Source: Rhizobium sp. NFR07 (GTDB lineage: Bacteria > Pseudomonadota > Alphaproteobacteria > Rhizobiales > Rhizobiaceae). Taken from it: a DNA stretch of 64,000 nt. The notes under the pieces were generated by a model. It made no database searches. It was given only the letters and a program-made list of their open reading frames with translations, and was not told the origin of the DNA. Both the position numbers and the translations under genes were made by a program. Location: positions 62,001 to 126,000 of the forward strand of contig NZ_FOKM01000010.1 in NCBI RefSeq assembly GCF_900111905.1. The letters run 5' to 3'. Shown here one piece after another: positions 8,302 to 16,846 of this stretch. Position 1 is the stretch's first letter; every line of letters starts with the position of its first letter.

Positions 8302-8493
8302 GACATGCCTCTCACGATTGGCTGGAGAAGTCCGGCAAACGCTGCATCGCCGGCTAAAGTTCCACTTCACTTGCTGCAGGTGCGAAATTGACGGAAATCT
8401 TGGGAGAGAGGCGAATTTGAAGCTTGTACAATTCTTGTGAGACCGCGCCTGCGTCCTATCTACTCGTCATCATTATTAGCGATGTGAGAGAGC

Positions 8494-9219
8494 ATGCCAT
8501 TCCATCAGCGCGTCCGTCAGGGGATTATCGACCGGTTCATGACCTTCGAACCGATCGGCCTTATCGCTTTCGCCGTGGTGGCCGGCGGTCTGCTTGCCTT
8601 CGTGATGCTGACCGGAGAAGTGCTGGAGGGTGAGACACACGCCTTTGACGAGCGGATATTGCTGAGCTTCCGGCAGGCGACGGACCTTGCCATTCCCGTT
8701 GCGCCTTACTGGGTGACGCATGCGGTCGACGACATCACGGCGCTCGGCGGCGTGACGGTACTGTCGCTGATGACGATCCTGGCGACGATCTATCTGCTCC
8801 TGTCACGCCAGAAGGCGATTGCGGCCTTCATGTTTCTCTCCGTTGCAGGCGGCTGGCTGCTGAGCAACGCGCTCAAGCTCGGCGTCGGGCGGGCACGGCC
8901 GGATATCGTGCCGCATCTCGTGGATGTCAGCGATCTCAGCTTTCCGAGTGGACATGCAATGCTCTCGGCCGTCACATACCTGACGCTGGCTGCCATCCTG
9001 TCGCGGGCCGAGCAGTATCGCTCGACGCGGATTTTCCTCATGTCGGTCGGCATTTTCCTGACGCTGATCATTGGCCTGTCGCGCATCTATCTCGGCGTTC
9101 ACTATCCGACAGATGTGCTCGGCGGTTGGTGTATCGGTGCGGTCTGGGCAACCGGATGCTGGCTGATCGCGCGCCGCTTCATCTCTCGCGAGCCGAAGGG
9201 TTCTGTCTCCGTCAAGTGA
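8494..9219 (+). CDS. PAP2-family membrane phosphatase
   Basis: A 241-residue integral membrane protein with all three phosphatidic acid phosphatase motifs: KLGVGRARPD (Lys128..Arg135-Pro136), PSGH at 151-154, and SRIYLGVHYPTD near 196-207 (Arg197, His203, Asp207). Proteins of this kind remove phosphate from lipid phosphates (undecaprenyl pyrophosphate, phosphatidate or phosphatidylglycerophosphate) on the outer face of the inner membrane. The specific lipid cannot be assigned. It is divergent from emrAB and lies just before the SDR gene of the lipid stress cluster, though a candidate promoter separates it from that gene. Confidence 0.87.
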   Translation: MPFHQRVRQGIIDRFMTFEPIGLIAFAVVAGGLLAFVMLTGEVLEGETHAFDERILLSFRQATDLAIPVAPYWVTHAVDDITALGGVTVLSLMTILATIYLLLSRQKAIAAFMFLSVAGGWLLSNALKLGVGRARPDIVPHLVDVSDLSFPSGHAMLSAVTYLTLAAILSRAEQYRSTRIFLMSVGIFLTLIIGLSRIYLGVHYPTDVLGGWCIGAVWATGCWLIARRFISREPKGSVSVK

Positions 9220-9240
9220 CATTCGGCCGGCAGACGGCGA

Positions 9241-9269
9241 AGATCCGATAGCCTCCATCCTGCGTATCA
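9241..9269 (+). promoter_or_regulatory. Candidate RpoE (RpoE-ChrR type) promoter of the SDR gene
   Basis: AGATCC, an 18-base spacer, then TATCA. The hexamer, spacer length and leading TA match two further candidates in this window (13542-13570 and the minus-strand 13480-13508) and resemble the Rhodobacter RpoE pattern TGATCC-N18-TAAGA. Confidence 0.5.
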
Positions 9270-9279
9270 AGGGGGAAAG

Positions 9280-10059
9280 ATGGAGAGCTTTATGGACAGA
9301 CAGACAGGCACGAGGAAGATCGCCTGGTTGACCGGCGCGAGTTCGGGTATCGGCCGCGCCGTCGCATTGAAGCTGGCGGATAACGGCTGGCAGGTGGCGG
9401 CGAGCGCGCGTTCGGCCGACAAGCTCTCGACGCTGGCTGCTGAACGCCCCGGCCTGATCCATGCCTATCCGGTGGATGTGACGGATGGGCAGGGGGTGAA
9501 GAATGCCGTGAAGACGATCGAGCAGACGCTGGGGCCTATCGATCTCGCACTGTTTTCGGCCGGCAGCTATAAGCGCGAAAGCGCCCGTGAATTTGATGCG
9601 GAAGCACTGGCCGAGATGGCGAACCTCAACGTCACGGGGACCGGCAACAGCCTGCAGGCGGTCATGGAACCGATGATCGCCCGCCAAGCAGGGCAGATCG
9701 CCGTGATCGCTTCCGTGGCCGGATATCTCGGCCTGCCGGGCGGTGGCTTCTACGGAGCGACCAAGGCGGCGCTGATCAACCTCTGCGAGGCGCTGCGGCC
9801 GCAGCTCGAACGGGAAGGGGTCACGCTGCAGCTCATCAGCCCGGGCTTCGTCGATACGCCGCTGACGAAGAAGAACGATTTTCCGATGCCCTTCCTGATC
9901 AGCCAGGAGAAGGCAGCAGACGCGATCGTCGCGGGGCTCTCAAGCCGCAGGTTCGAGATCGTCTTTCCTTGGCAGATGGCGGTCCTGATGAAGCTGCTGC
10001 AGGCCTTGCCCTATGCGCTGAGCCTCGCGATGACTCGCAGGATGCTGCGAAAGCAGTGA
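9280..10059 (+). CDS. Short-chain dehydrogenase/reductase (SDR)
   Basis: A 259-residue classical SDR. It has the TGASSGIG nucleotide-binding turn near residue 18, a SAGS-type motif near 90, Asn in NLNVTGTGNS, a catalytic Ser in IASVAGY and the YGATKAA active-site Tyr-Lys pair. Cofactor is NAD(P)H; the substrate is not evident. ATG 9280 has GGGGGA upstream; ATG 9292 with GGAG seven bases upstream is an alternative that fits better if the promoter at 9241-9269 is real, since its start point would be near 9276. It converges on the cyclopropane-synthase operon with only four bases between stops. SDR genes of this kind sit with CFA synthase, DUF1365 and FAD oxidoreductase genes in RpoE-ChrR regulons. 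Confidence 0.85.
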   Translation: MESFMDRQTGTRKIAWLTGASSGIGRAVALKLADNGWQVAASARSADKLSTLAAERPGLIHAYPVDVTDGQGVKNAVKTIEQTLGPIDLALFSAGSYKRESAREFDAEALAEMANLNVTGTGNSLQAVMEPMIARQAGQIAVIASVAGYLGLPGGGFYGATKAALINLCEALRPQLEREGVTLQLISPGFVDTPLTKKNDFPMPFLISQEKAADAIVAGLSSRRFEIVFPWQMAVLMKLLQALPYALSLAMTRRMLRKQ

Positions 10060-10063
10060 CGCG

Positions 10064-11275
10064 TCATTTCGCCAGCCTGAAGTGCACGACGTCGAGACGG
10101 CCGGTGCGGAACCCGGCAGCGCAATATTGCAGGTAATAATGCCACATGCGCGCGAAGCGCTCGTCGAAGCCAAGAGCGGCGATCCTCTGCCAGTTGGCGC
10201 GGAAGGCCTTGTCCCACAAGAGCAGCGTATGCTCGTAATCGCGGCCGAAGCAGAAGCGGTCCTCGACGGAAAGCCCGGCGTTCGTCGTGGACCGTTCGAA
10301 AGCGGAAATGCTCGGCAGCATGCCGCCGGGAAAGATATAGGCCTGGATGAAATCGGCATGCCTGCGATAATGGGCGAAGCGTTCTTCCGCAATCGAGATC
10401 ACCTGGATCAGCGCCTGGCCTTTGGGCGCCAGAAGCGATTTCACGCGGTCGAAATAGGTCGGCCAGTTTTCCTCGCCCACGGCCTCGAACATCTCGATCG
10501 AGACGACCTTGGTGAATGTGCCCTGGCAATCGCGATAGTCCTGCAGGCGGATATCGGCGCGCTCGGCAAGGCCTGAGCGCTCCAGCCGGTCCTTTGCAAA
10601 GGTCGCCTGTTCCTTCGACAGGGTGAGGCAGGTGACGCGGCAGCCGGTCGAGCGGATCGCCTCTTCGGCGAAACCTCCCCAACCGCAGCCGATTTCCAGG
10701 ACGTGGTCGTCCTTGCCGATATTCAGTTCCGCGATGATCCGGCGATATTTGGCGGCCTGCGCATCGACGAGGCTTTGACGCGGGTCCTCGAAAAGCGCGG
10801 AGGAGTAGGTCATCGTTTCGTCCAGCCACAGGCGGTAGAACTCGTTGCCGAGATCGTAGTGGAAAGCGATGTTGCGGCGGCTGCCGGCCCGGGAATTGCG
10901 GTTCAGGCGGTGGCGGAACCGGGCGAGAAGGGCTGCGACCGGGCTTGCCGCCATGATGCCCGCCCAGCGCGCCTCATTGGCGATGGCAAGATCCATGACG
11001 TCGCCGAGATCAGGTGTGTCCCATTCGCCCTCGAGATAGGAGGTGGCGAAGCCAAGGCTTCCGCCGCTCATCAGCCGGCGCAGCGGGCGCATGGTCTTGA
11101 ACTGGATCGATGCCGAAGGACCGCTTTCCTCTCCATGGATGCGGATTTCGCGCCCGCTGGGAAATCGGAGCGTCAGCTGGCCGCGGGCGAGCTTCTGCGC
11201 CCAGCGGCAGGCAATCCGCTCAGAAAGCGACAGGGACGGCAAGGGCATCTGCACGTTGTTGTCGATATCCGACAT
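10064..11275 (-). CDS. cfa: Cyclopropane-fatty-acyl-phospholipid synthase family methyltransferase
   Basis: A 403-residue SAM-dependent methyltransferase of the CFA synthase/mycolic-acid family: SAM-binding VLEIGCGWGGFAEEA, RNIAFHYDLGNEFYRLWLD with TMTYSSALF, and KVVSIEMFEAVGEENW. It should act on the acyl chains of membrane phospholipids. ATG 11275 overlaps the preceding stop by one base (TGATG) and has GGAGA upstream; the longer frame overlaps the neighbour without reason. It is the last gene of the FAD oxidoreductase - DUF1365 - CFA operon. In Rhodobacter, RpoE-controlled homologues make cyclopropane or methyl-branched/furan fatty acids; which product is formed here is not decidable. Confidence 0.88.
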   Translation of the reverse strand: MSDIDNNVQMPLPSLSLSERIACRWAQKLARGQLTLRFPSGREIRIHGEESGPSASIQFKTMRPLRRLMSGGSLGFATSYLEGEWDTPDLGDVMDLAIANEARWAGIMAASPVAALLARFRHRLNRNSRAGSRRNIAFHYDLGNEFYRLWLDETMTYSSALFEDPRQSLVDAQAAKYRRIIAELNIGKDDHVLEIGCGWGGFAEEAIRSTGCRVTCLTLSKEQATFAKDRLERSGLAERADIRLQDYRDCQGTFTKVVSIEMFEAVGEENWPTYFDRVKSLLAPKGQALIQVISIAEERFAHYRRHADFIQAYIFPGGMLPSISAFERSTTNAGLSVEDRFCFGRDYEHTLLLWDKAFRANWQRIAALGFDERFARMWHYYLQYCAAGFRTGRLDVVHFRLAK

Positions 11276-12087
11276 CAATGGGTCTCCGTACCATGGGGAT
11301 TGGCGACGATCGTGGTGGCGCGAGGCTGGGCAGCCTTCGTGTGGCGATGGACGGGTACACGCTTCAGCCAGAGGCGAATGGCTTCCCAATGGATCGCCGC
11401 GGTCACCTTCAGCGTCATCAGCGGGTATCTGACGAAGGCAAGCGCAAGACCCCGGTCCGTCAGGGGCGCGCGGTCACCCTGGAACATCGCGTAAAGCAGC
11501 ATGCCTTCGCGATCGGATTCCTTGATTGCGATGCGCACCTTGTCGGCGGGTACCCGCACGGTGAAATCGTAACGGCAGTCCATCGGCACGAAGGGCGATA
11601 CGTAGAGGTCCTTGTCGCAGGAATGGCTGATGTGGCCGTCGTCCTGGCCGCCGACCGGGATGATGTAGGCGCGCCGTTCGTGAAAGGTGTTGCAGACCTC
11701 GTAGATGACGGCCCGCAGCGCATCGTCCGTGCCATAGCAGAAATAGACTGTGAGCGGATTGAAGACATAACCGAAGATGCGCGGATAGCAGAGGACCCTT
11801 GTCCGCAGTCCGTCTGTGGCGATGCCCGCGCTTTCCAATTGGCTCGCGACCCATTCCCGCAGGCCCTTGTCCGACCCGTCTCCATGGTCCTTTTCCCAGA
11901 AGCTGAACAGGCCGCGGCGATTGGCGGAAAACAGGCGAAGCTTCCGGTCCAGCCCCGGCAGTTCGTCGAGATCCAGCAGAAGCGAGAAGACGTTGTAGCG
12001 CAGGCTGTGCTGCCTTGGCCGCAGCCTGGTGTGGACGACAGCGCCGGCATAGATGCTCGACGCGGCGGGTGGAGCGCTTGCAGTCAT
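11275..12087 (-). CDS. DUF1365 family protein
   Basis: A 270-residue DUF1365 protein (..IYAGAVVHTRLRPRQHSLRYNVFSLLLDLDEL.., ..NPLTVYFCYG.., ..YEVCNTFHERRAYIIPV.., ..DKDLYVSPFVPMDCRYDF..). The biochemical role is unknown, but the family is nearly always encoded with a COG2907 FAD oxidoreductase and a CFA-type methyltransferase, as here, which points to membrane lipid modification. ATG 12087 overlaps the upstream stop by four bases (ATGA), and its own stop overlaps the cfa start by one, so all three are co-translated. The open frame extends 20 codons further upstream inside the neighbour; that part is not believed. Confidence 0.85.
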   Translation of the reverse strand: MTASAPPAASSIYAGAVVHTRLRPRQHSLRYNVFSLLLDLDELPGLDRKLRLFSANRRGLFSFWEKDHGDGSDKGLREWVASQLESAGIATDGLRTRVLCYPRIFGYVFNPLTVYFCYGTDDALRAVIYEVCNTFHERRAYIIPVGGQDDGHISHSCDKDLYVSPFVPMDCRYDFTVRVPADKVRIAIKESDREGMLLYAMFQGDRAPLTDRGLALAFVRYPLMTLKVTAAIHWEAIRLWLKRVPVHRHTKAAQPRATTIVANPHGTETH

Positions 12088-13436
12088 TCGGCGGCTTCCT
12101 GAAAGACGGGGATCGGTATCCTGCCGGATTCGTTTTCGACCTTCCACGGACGGCGAACGCCGCCAAGGGCCTCGGCAACCGCAAGTCCCGACTGCAGGCC
12201 GTCTTCATGAAAGCCGCTGCCGAAATAGGCGCCGCAGAACCAGGTGCGATTTTTCCCCTGGAGTTCCCAGAGATGCTGCTGCGCCTTCAGGGCAGCGCTG
12301 TCGAACCGGGGATGGGTGTAGTCGTAGCTGCCATGGATCGAGCCCGGCTCGAGTGGCCTGCCCGGGTTCAGCGTCAGGAAGAGCGGCGAGGGCGTATCAA
12401 GCTGCTGCAGCCGGTTCATCCAGTAGGTGACGCAGAGAGGCTGCCCGGCCGACTTGCCGCCGCTCATGTAGTTCCAGCTCGACCACACCCGTCTGCGCCT
12501 GGGCATCATCGCGGCATCGCTGTGGAGCACGGCCGTGTTGGCGGTGTAGCCGAACGCGCCAAGCAGTTCCCGTTCCTGCTCGCCTGCGTCGGAGAGCATG
12601 GCGAGGGCCTCATCGGCATGGGCGGCGATCACGACATCGTCGAAGAAATCCGACTGGCCGGCGGCATCGGTGACGACGACGCCGTTTGCAGCGCGGCGGA
12701 TGGAGGTGACCGGGGTACTGAGCCTGATTTTGCCGCCGAAGTCGGCTGCGATGCGCGTCACATATTCCCGGCTGCCGCCGTCGACCGTGCGCCATTGCGG
12801 CCGACCGGACAGGAGAAGAAGGCCGTGATTGACGAAGAAGCGCAGGAAGGCCTGCAGCGGGTAGTCATTCATGTCCCTGGCCGTTGTGGACCAGATCGCG
12901 GCGCCCATCGGGATCAAGTGATCGTTGATGAAGGGCTCGGAATAACCTGCCTGGCGCAGGTATTCACCCAGCGTCACGTCTTCGAACTCCGCACGGCCGA
13001 CCAAGGCAGGGGCGCGCTTGTAGAACCTGAAGACGTCGCGGAGCATGGTCCAGAAACGCGGGCGCAGGATATTGCGCTTCTGGCCAAGCAGTCCGCCGAG
13101 GCCGGTCCCGCTATATTCGAAATCGCCGCCTTCCATCGATGCCGAAAATGACATGTCGGAAGCGACCGTCGGGACCTTCAGATGTTCGAACAGGGCCACG
13201 AGGTTCGGGTAGTTGAGGTCATTATAGACGATGAAGCCGGTATCGACCGGGATGCTGCGGTCGCCCATCTCGACGGTGACCGTATGGGCGTGCCCGCCGA
13301 GCCTCGGGGAGGCTTCGTAGACGGTCACATCACGGTGCCGGGAGAGAAGCCATGCCGCCGACAGGCCGCTGATGCCGGAGCCGATCACGGCTACCCTTAC
13401 CCCGTCCTGTCTGGCGTCCCGCGTCAAAGTCCTCAT
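12084..13436 (-). CDS. FAD-dependent NAD(P)-binding oxidoreductase (COG2907, amine-oxidase fold)
   Basis: A 450-residue flavoprotein with a dinucleotide-binding N-terminus (VAVIGSGISGLSAAWLLS, then VYEASPRLGGHAHT), the conserved DTGFIVYNDLNYPNL and GAAIWSTTARDM segments, and a C-terminal FAD site (WFCGAYFGSGFHEDGLQSGLAVAEAL). COG2907 members resemble phytoene-desaturase-type flavoenzymes; the reaction is not established. It is the first gene of the operon with DUF1365 and cfa. The upstream region carries a candidate RpoE promoter at 13480-13508, about 45 bases before the ATG. Confidence 0.87.
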   Translation of the reverse strand: MRTLTRDARQDGVRVAVIGSGISGLSAAWLLSRHRDVTVYEASPRLGGHAHTVTVEMGDRSIPVDTGFIVYNDLNYPNLVALFEHLKVPTVASDMSFSASMEGGDFEYSGTGLGGLLGQKRNILRPRFWTMLRDVFRFYKRAPALVGRAEFEDVTLGEYLRQAGYSEPFINDHLIPMGAAIWSTTARDMNDYPLQAFLRFFVNHGLLLLSGRPQWRTVDGGSREYVTRIAADFGGKIRLSTPVTSIRRAANGVVVTDAAGQSDFFDDVVIAAHADEALAMLSDAGEQERELLGAFGYTANTAVLHSDAAMMPRRRRVWSSWNYMSGGKSAGQPLCVTYWMNRLQQLDTPSPLFLTLNPGRPLEPGSIHGSYDYTHPRFDSAALKAQQHLWELQGKNRTWFCGAYFGSGFHEDGLQSGLAVAEALGGVRRPWKVENESGRIPIPVFQEAAE

Positions 13437-13479
13437 CCAAGTATCCTCTTGTCAGGCTTCATGCTCATCGTCTGCAATC

Positions 13480-13508
13480 CAATACGAGACAGCGCGGTGA
13501 TCGGATCT
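13480..13508 (-). promoter_or_regulatory. Candidate RpoE promoter of the FAD oxidoreductase - DUF1365 - cfa operon
   Basis: Read on the minus strand: AGATCC, 18 bases, TATTG. The first nine bases (AGATCCGAT) are identical to those of the candidate at 9241. The -10 part is the weakest of the three. Confidence 0.4.
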
Positions 13509-13541
13509 GCGACGGTCATGCGATTTTTTTAGAAAGCGGCG

Positions 13542-13570
13542 TGATCCATCTTCCGGCGCTCGCCGTAATG
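13542..13570 (+). promoter_or_regulatory. Candidate autoregulatory promoter of rpoE-chrR
   Basis: TGATCC, 18 bases, TAATG. The -35 hexamer is identical to the Rhodobacter RpoE consensus. It lies 100 bases before the preferred rpoE start at 13670, which argues against the longer reading frame that would begin at 13541 inside this promoter. Confidence 0.55.
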
Positions 13571-13669
13571 CTTGCCATGAACCTGAGCATTCCTATCTCG
13601 GCAGAGACGTGCCACAACAGACCAATGGTTGCCGCAAGGCTGACCAGACGGGCAGCGCATGGGTTCAGG

Positions 13670-14254
13670 ATGACCAATAAGAACTCCGACGGTTTGGCGC
13701 CGGGCGACCTCTCGCAAGCCGAGATGGTCCGGTTGCTGGCAATTGTCGGTCGAGACAGGAATGCCGATGCATTCGAGGCGGTGTTCCGCTTCTATGCGCC
13801 ACGTATCCGAACCTTCATGGCAGTGAAGACGCAGGACAAGCAGGCGGCCGAAGAGCTGATGCAGGAAACGATGACGGCCGTGTGGAACAAGGCGGCGCAG
13901 TTCGATCCGGCGCGCGGCAATGTCTCGGCATGGATCTACACGATTGCGCGAAATATAAGGATAGACGCCTATCGCCGTCGCCGGCCGGAGATCGATGTGA
14001 ACGATCCGGCTTTCGTGCCCGATGATGTTGCCGGCGCCGACCAGGATTTCCAGCAGCTCCAGGAGGCGCAACTGCTTCGCGGCGCGATGGCGACGCTGCC
14101 GGACGAGCAAGTCGATGTCCTGCGGCGGGCGTTTTTCGACGAGGAATCCCATTCGACCATCGCACGTGACCTCGGCGTGCCGCTCGGGACTGTCAAGTCG
14201 CGCATCCGTCTGGCCTTTGCGAAGCTGCGATCAGCACTGGACGGCCAGCTATGA
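13670..14254 (+). CDS. rpoE: ECF sigma factor RpoE (ECF11-type, ChrR partner)
   Basis: A 194-residue group 4 sigma factor. Region 2 spans AFEAVFRFYAPRIRTFM..EELMQETMTAVW and WIYTIARNIRIDAYRR; region 4 is LPDEQVDVLRRAFFDEESHSTIARDLGVPLGTVKSRIRLAFAKLR. It directs transcription of singlet-oxygen and membrane-stress genes in relatives. ATG 13670 is chosen over an upstream in-frame ATG (13541) because a candidate promoter covers the latter and because family members are about 180-195 residues. The stop overlaps the chrR start by four bases (ATGA), the usual arrangement for a sigma/anti-sigma pair. Confidence 0.88.
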   Translation: MTNKNSDGLAPGDLSQAEMVRLLAIVGRDRNADAFEAVFRFYAPRIRTFMAVKTQDKQAAEELMQETMTAVWNKAAQFDPARGNVSAWIYTIARNIRIDAYRRRRPEIDVNDPAFVPDDVAGADQDFQQLQEAQLLRGAMATLPDEQVDVLRRAFFDEESHSTIARDLGVPLGTVKSRIRLAFAKLRSALDGQL

Positions 14255-14910
14255 GCATCAAGCACCACATCAGCGACGATTTTCTGATCGACTACGCATC
14301 CGGCAGCCTCGCGGAGGGATGGAGCCTCGCGGTCGCGAGCCATCTGGCGCTCTGCCCCGAATGTCGTCGCCGGCTGGCAATCATGGAAGGTGCCGCCGGC
14401 GCGCTTCTGGACAAGGCCGAGCAGAACGGAAGCGAGGACCAGGCGTGGTCGCGCTTCAAGGCGCGCACGGCGGATATCAGGGTCGAGGAGGTCAAGCCCG
14501 GACAGGCGGCGTCCCGTCCGGCAACGGCTGTGCTTCCGGAGCCGCTACGTTCCTATGTCGGGGGAGATCTTGCCGACCTGAAATGGCGGGCGCTTGGCCG
14601 TGGCGCCTATCAGATCCTGATCGATACCAAGGACAAGGAAACGCAGGTGCGCCTGCTTCGTATTCCGGCCGGTAAGCCGGTGCCGGAACATACCCATGAG
14701 GGCCGCGAGCTGACACTGGTTTTGGCCGGCAGTTTCCGCGATGGCGATGATCTCTTCGCCCGCGGAGACCTCGAAGAGGCCGATGGCGATCTCCTTCATA
14801 CGCCGACCGCAACGGAAGGCGAGGACTGTATCTGCCTCGCCGTGACCGAAGCGCCGCTCAAATTTTCGAGCTGGATCGTTCGCCTCGTCCAGCCGATCCT
14901 GAAGATCTAG
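14251..14910 (+). CDS. chrR: Anti-sigma factor ChrR (zinc ZAS domain plus cupin)
   Basis: A 219-residue cytoplasmic anti-sigma factor. The N-terminal zinc site is His5/His6, His31, Cys35, Cys38 (HLALCPEC). The C-terminal cupin (VPEHTHEGRELTLVLAGSF) has His147, His149, Glu153 and His183, the same spacing as the metal ligands of Rhodobacter ChrR, where the cupin is needed for release of RpoE by singlet oxygen. No membrane segment is present. It is translationally coupled to rpoE and followed after 32 bases by a DUF2177 gene. Confidence 0.9.
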   Translation: MSIKHHISDDFLIDYASGSLAEGWSLAVASHLALCPECRRRLAIMEGAAGALLDKAEQNGSEDQAWSRFKARTADIRVEEVKPGQAASRPATAVLPEPLRSYVGGDLADLKWRALGRGAYQILIDTKDKETQVRLLRIPAGKPVPEHTHEGRELTLVLAGSFRDGDDLFARGDLEEADGDLLHTPTATEGEDCICLAVTEAPLKFSSWIVRLVQPILKI

Positions 14911-14942
14911 GCCGACGCAGCAAGCCCCGAAGGGAGGAGCCG

Positions 14943-15350
14943 ATGACTTATGTAATCGCCTATGTCGCAACGACAGTCGCCTTCCTCGGGCTCGACTTCC
15001 TCTGGCTCGGGACGGTCGCAACCGGCTTCTACAAGAGCCGGTTGGGCGACATGCTTCTGAACCAGCCCAATTTCGTTGCAGCCGGTGTCTTCTATCTCTT
15101 CTATGTCGCAGGGATCGTCTATTTTGCGGTGCAGCCGGCGCTGGTCTCAGGCAACTGGACCACGGCGGCAATCGCTGGCGCCATACTTGGGTTCATCGCC
15201 TATGGCACCTACGACATGACCAATCTGGCAACGCTGAAAAACTGGTCGCCGGCCGTCAGCGCCGTCGACATGGCCTGGGGCACGGTGCTTACGTCGTTTT
15301 CGGCAGTGGTCGGCTATTTCGTCACGCAGAAGCTGTCGGGCTCGATCTAA
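14943..15350 (+). CDS. DUF2177 family membrane protein
   Basis: A 135-residue protein with four hydrophobic segments (near 2-22, 43-63, 70-92 and 108-128) and the DUF2177 signatures LGLDFLWLGTV, FYKSRLG and YGTYDMTNLATLKNW. Function unknown; the family often travels with CFA/DUF1365/RpoE genes and may act in the membrane under oxidative stress. It lies 32 bases after chrR, with GGGAGG before the ATG, and is probably the third gene of the rpoE operon. Confidence 0.85.
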   Translation: MTYVIAYVATTVAFLGLDFLWLGTVATGFYKSRLGDMLLNQPNFVAAGVFYLFYVAGIVYFAVQPALVSGNWTTAAIAGAILGFIAYGTYDMTNLATLKNWSPAVSAVDMAWGTVLTSFSAVVGYFVTQKLSGSI

Positions 15351-15373
15351 GCGCAGGCCGCCGGCAAGGCTGC

Positions 15374-15763
15374 TCAGACATCGTCGCGAACGCCGAAGGT
15401 TTCCCGCATCAGGCGGTCGAGTTTCTGGGCATTCCAAGGCTTCGGGAGCAGGGCCATGCCCTCCAGCCTGTCCTTCATTTCCGGAATCTCGCCATAGCCG
15501 CTGCAGACAATGACAGGCACGGAGTGCTGCCGCAGCATCTCGATGACGGGAAATGACAGCTCGCCCTGAAGGTTGAGGTCGACGATGGCCCCCGCTAGTT
15601 CGTTGCGGGGGATGGCATCCATGGCGTCGGTGATTCGTCCGAATGGCCCGACGATCTTGTGGCCCGTCTTCAAGAGGTGATCCTCGATATCCATCGCGAG
15701 AAGCAGATCGTCCTCCAAAAGGAGGATAGTCGGGCAGTCATTCAGAAATTCAGCTTCGGACAT
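15374..15763 (-). CDS. Single-domain response regulator (receiver only)
   Basis: A 129-residue receiver domain without output domain: acidic pair in LLLEDDLLLAMD, phospho-acceptor Asp in AIVDLNL (about residue 62), Ser/Thr position in VIVCSGYGE, and Lys in LLPKPW. Such proteins pass phosphate or act by protein contact. No histidine kinase gene is nearby. A second receiver-only gene occurs at 21671-22033; both lie beside a Crp/Fnr regulator. Confidence 0.87.
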   Translation of the reverse strand: MSEAEFLNDCPTILLLEDDLLLAMDIEDHLLKTGHKIVGPFGRITDAMDAIPRNELAGAIVDLNLQGELSFPVIEMLRQHSVPVIVCSGYGEIPEMKDRLEGMALLPKPWNAQKLDRLMRETFGVRDDV

Positions 15764-15886
15764 TTCACCATATCAACGCAAATCACAGGCCGGGGCAAGA
15801 TGGCGTCCCGGCCTCATATTTCAAGTCATCGCTAAACTATCGCCAGTGTGTCACCAGTTTCTGAACCTGTGACACGTTTTGCTCGA

Positions 15887-16843
15887 TCAGAGGTGGAGAT
15901 GCTTGCGCGGGTCTCCCCCCGCAGCCTTCGGCGAACTCTCCAAGAAAGCGGCCAGATCGGGATCCGGCTTTTCGGGCAGGACGAGCCTGATGCTGACCAG
16001 CAGATCCCCATAGTTGCCGCCAGCCGTTGGGACGCCCTTGCCTTTCACGCGCAGGACCGTGCCGGCATTGGTATTGGGCTTCAGCGACAGGTTCACGTAT
16101 CCCGTGGGCGTCGGGACCTTGACCTTGGCGCCGAGCACGGCCTCACGGATCGTGACGGGCACTTCGATGCGGATATTGTCGCCATCCCGCACGAAGAACG
16201 GATGCGGTTTCACGCGGACCTCGATCAGCGCATCGCCATTCGGCACGTTGCCGGATGCCTTTGCGCCCTTGCCGCGCAGGCGCAGAATCTGTCCGTCCTG
16301 CGTTCCGGCGGGGATCTTCACGTCCAAGCTGGCGCCCGGACCGAGCGAGACCGCGGTCGATGTGCCGTTGACGGCGTCGAGAAAGCCGATCTCCATCGTG
16401 TAGCGGGCGTCCGCGCCCTTCGTTTCGCCCTGGGATCTGAACTGCGAGGCGCCGCCACCGCGGCGTGACATGAAGCTCGCGAAAATATCCTCGAATCCAC
16501 CGAACTGCTCGCGTCCGAATTGCTGGCCACCGAAATGCCTGGCGAAGTCGGCCTCGTCGAAATAGATCTCTTCGCCGGCGTCGGCATACTGGCGGTATTG
16601 CGGATGGGGCGCGCGCTCCGTGCCGTTGATGTCGATCTCGCCCCGGTCGAAGCGGGCGCGCTTGTCGGGATCGCCCAGGACTTCGTTGGCAGCGGAGATC
16701 TCTTTGAACAGATCTTCGGCCTTGGTGTCACCGGGATTGAGATCGGGGTGGTGCTTCTTGGCGAGTTTGCGGAATGCGTTCTGGATGTCCTTTTGCGAGG
16801 CATCCCGCTTCACGCCCAGTATTTCATACGGATCCTGTCTCAT
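15887..16843 (-). CDS. cbpA: DnaJ-family co-chaperone, CbpA-like
   Basis: A 318-residue protein: an N-terminal J domain (DPYEILGVKRDAS..) with the HPD motif in KKHHPDLNPGD, a Gly/Phe/Gln-rich linker (..QQFGREQFGGFEDIF..), and two DnaJ C-terminal beta domains. The Cys-rich zinc region is missing, as in CbpA. It would stimulate DnaK ATPase and may bind curved DNA. Two ATG codons are adjacent; the second (16843) has better spacing to GGAGG. It stands alone, reading away from the Crp/Fnr gene. Confidence 0.88.
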   Translation of the reverse strand: MRQDPYEILGVKRDASQKDIQNAFRKLAKKHHPDLNPGDTKAEDLFKEISAANEVLGDPDKRARFDRGEIDINGTERAPHPQYRQYADAGEEIYFDEADFARHFGGQQFGREQFGGFEDIFASFMSRRGGGASQFRSQGETKGADARYTMEIGFLDAVNGTSTAVSLGPGASLDVKIPAGTQDGQILRLRGKGAKASGNVPNGDALIEVRVKPHPFFVRDGDNIRIEVPVTIREAVLGAKVKVPTPTGYVNLSLKPNTNAGTVLRVKGKGVPTAGGNYGDLLVSIRLVLPEKPDPDLAAFLESSPKAAGGDPRKHLHL

Positions 16844-16846
16844 CAT

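Noticed and set aside
15790..15815. Terminator after cbpA
   Set aside because: GGCCGGG..CCCGGCC forms a hairpin, but no T run follows on either strand, so it is not listed as a terminator.
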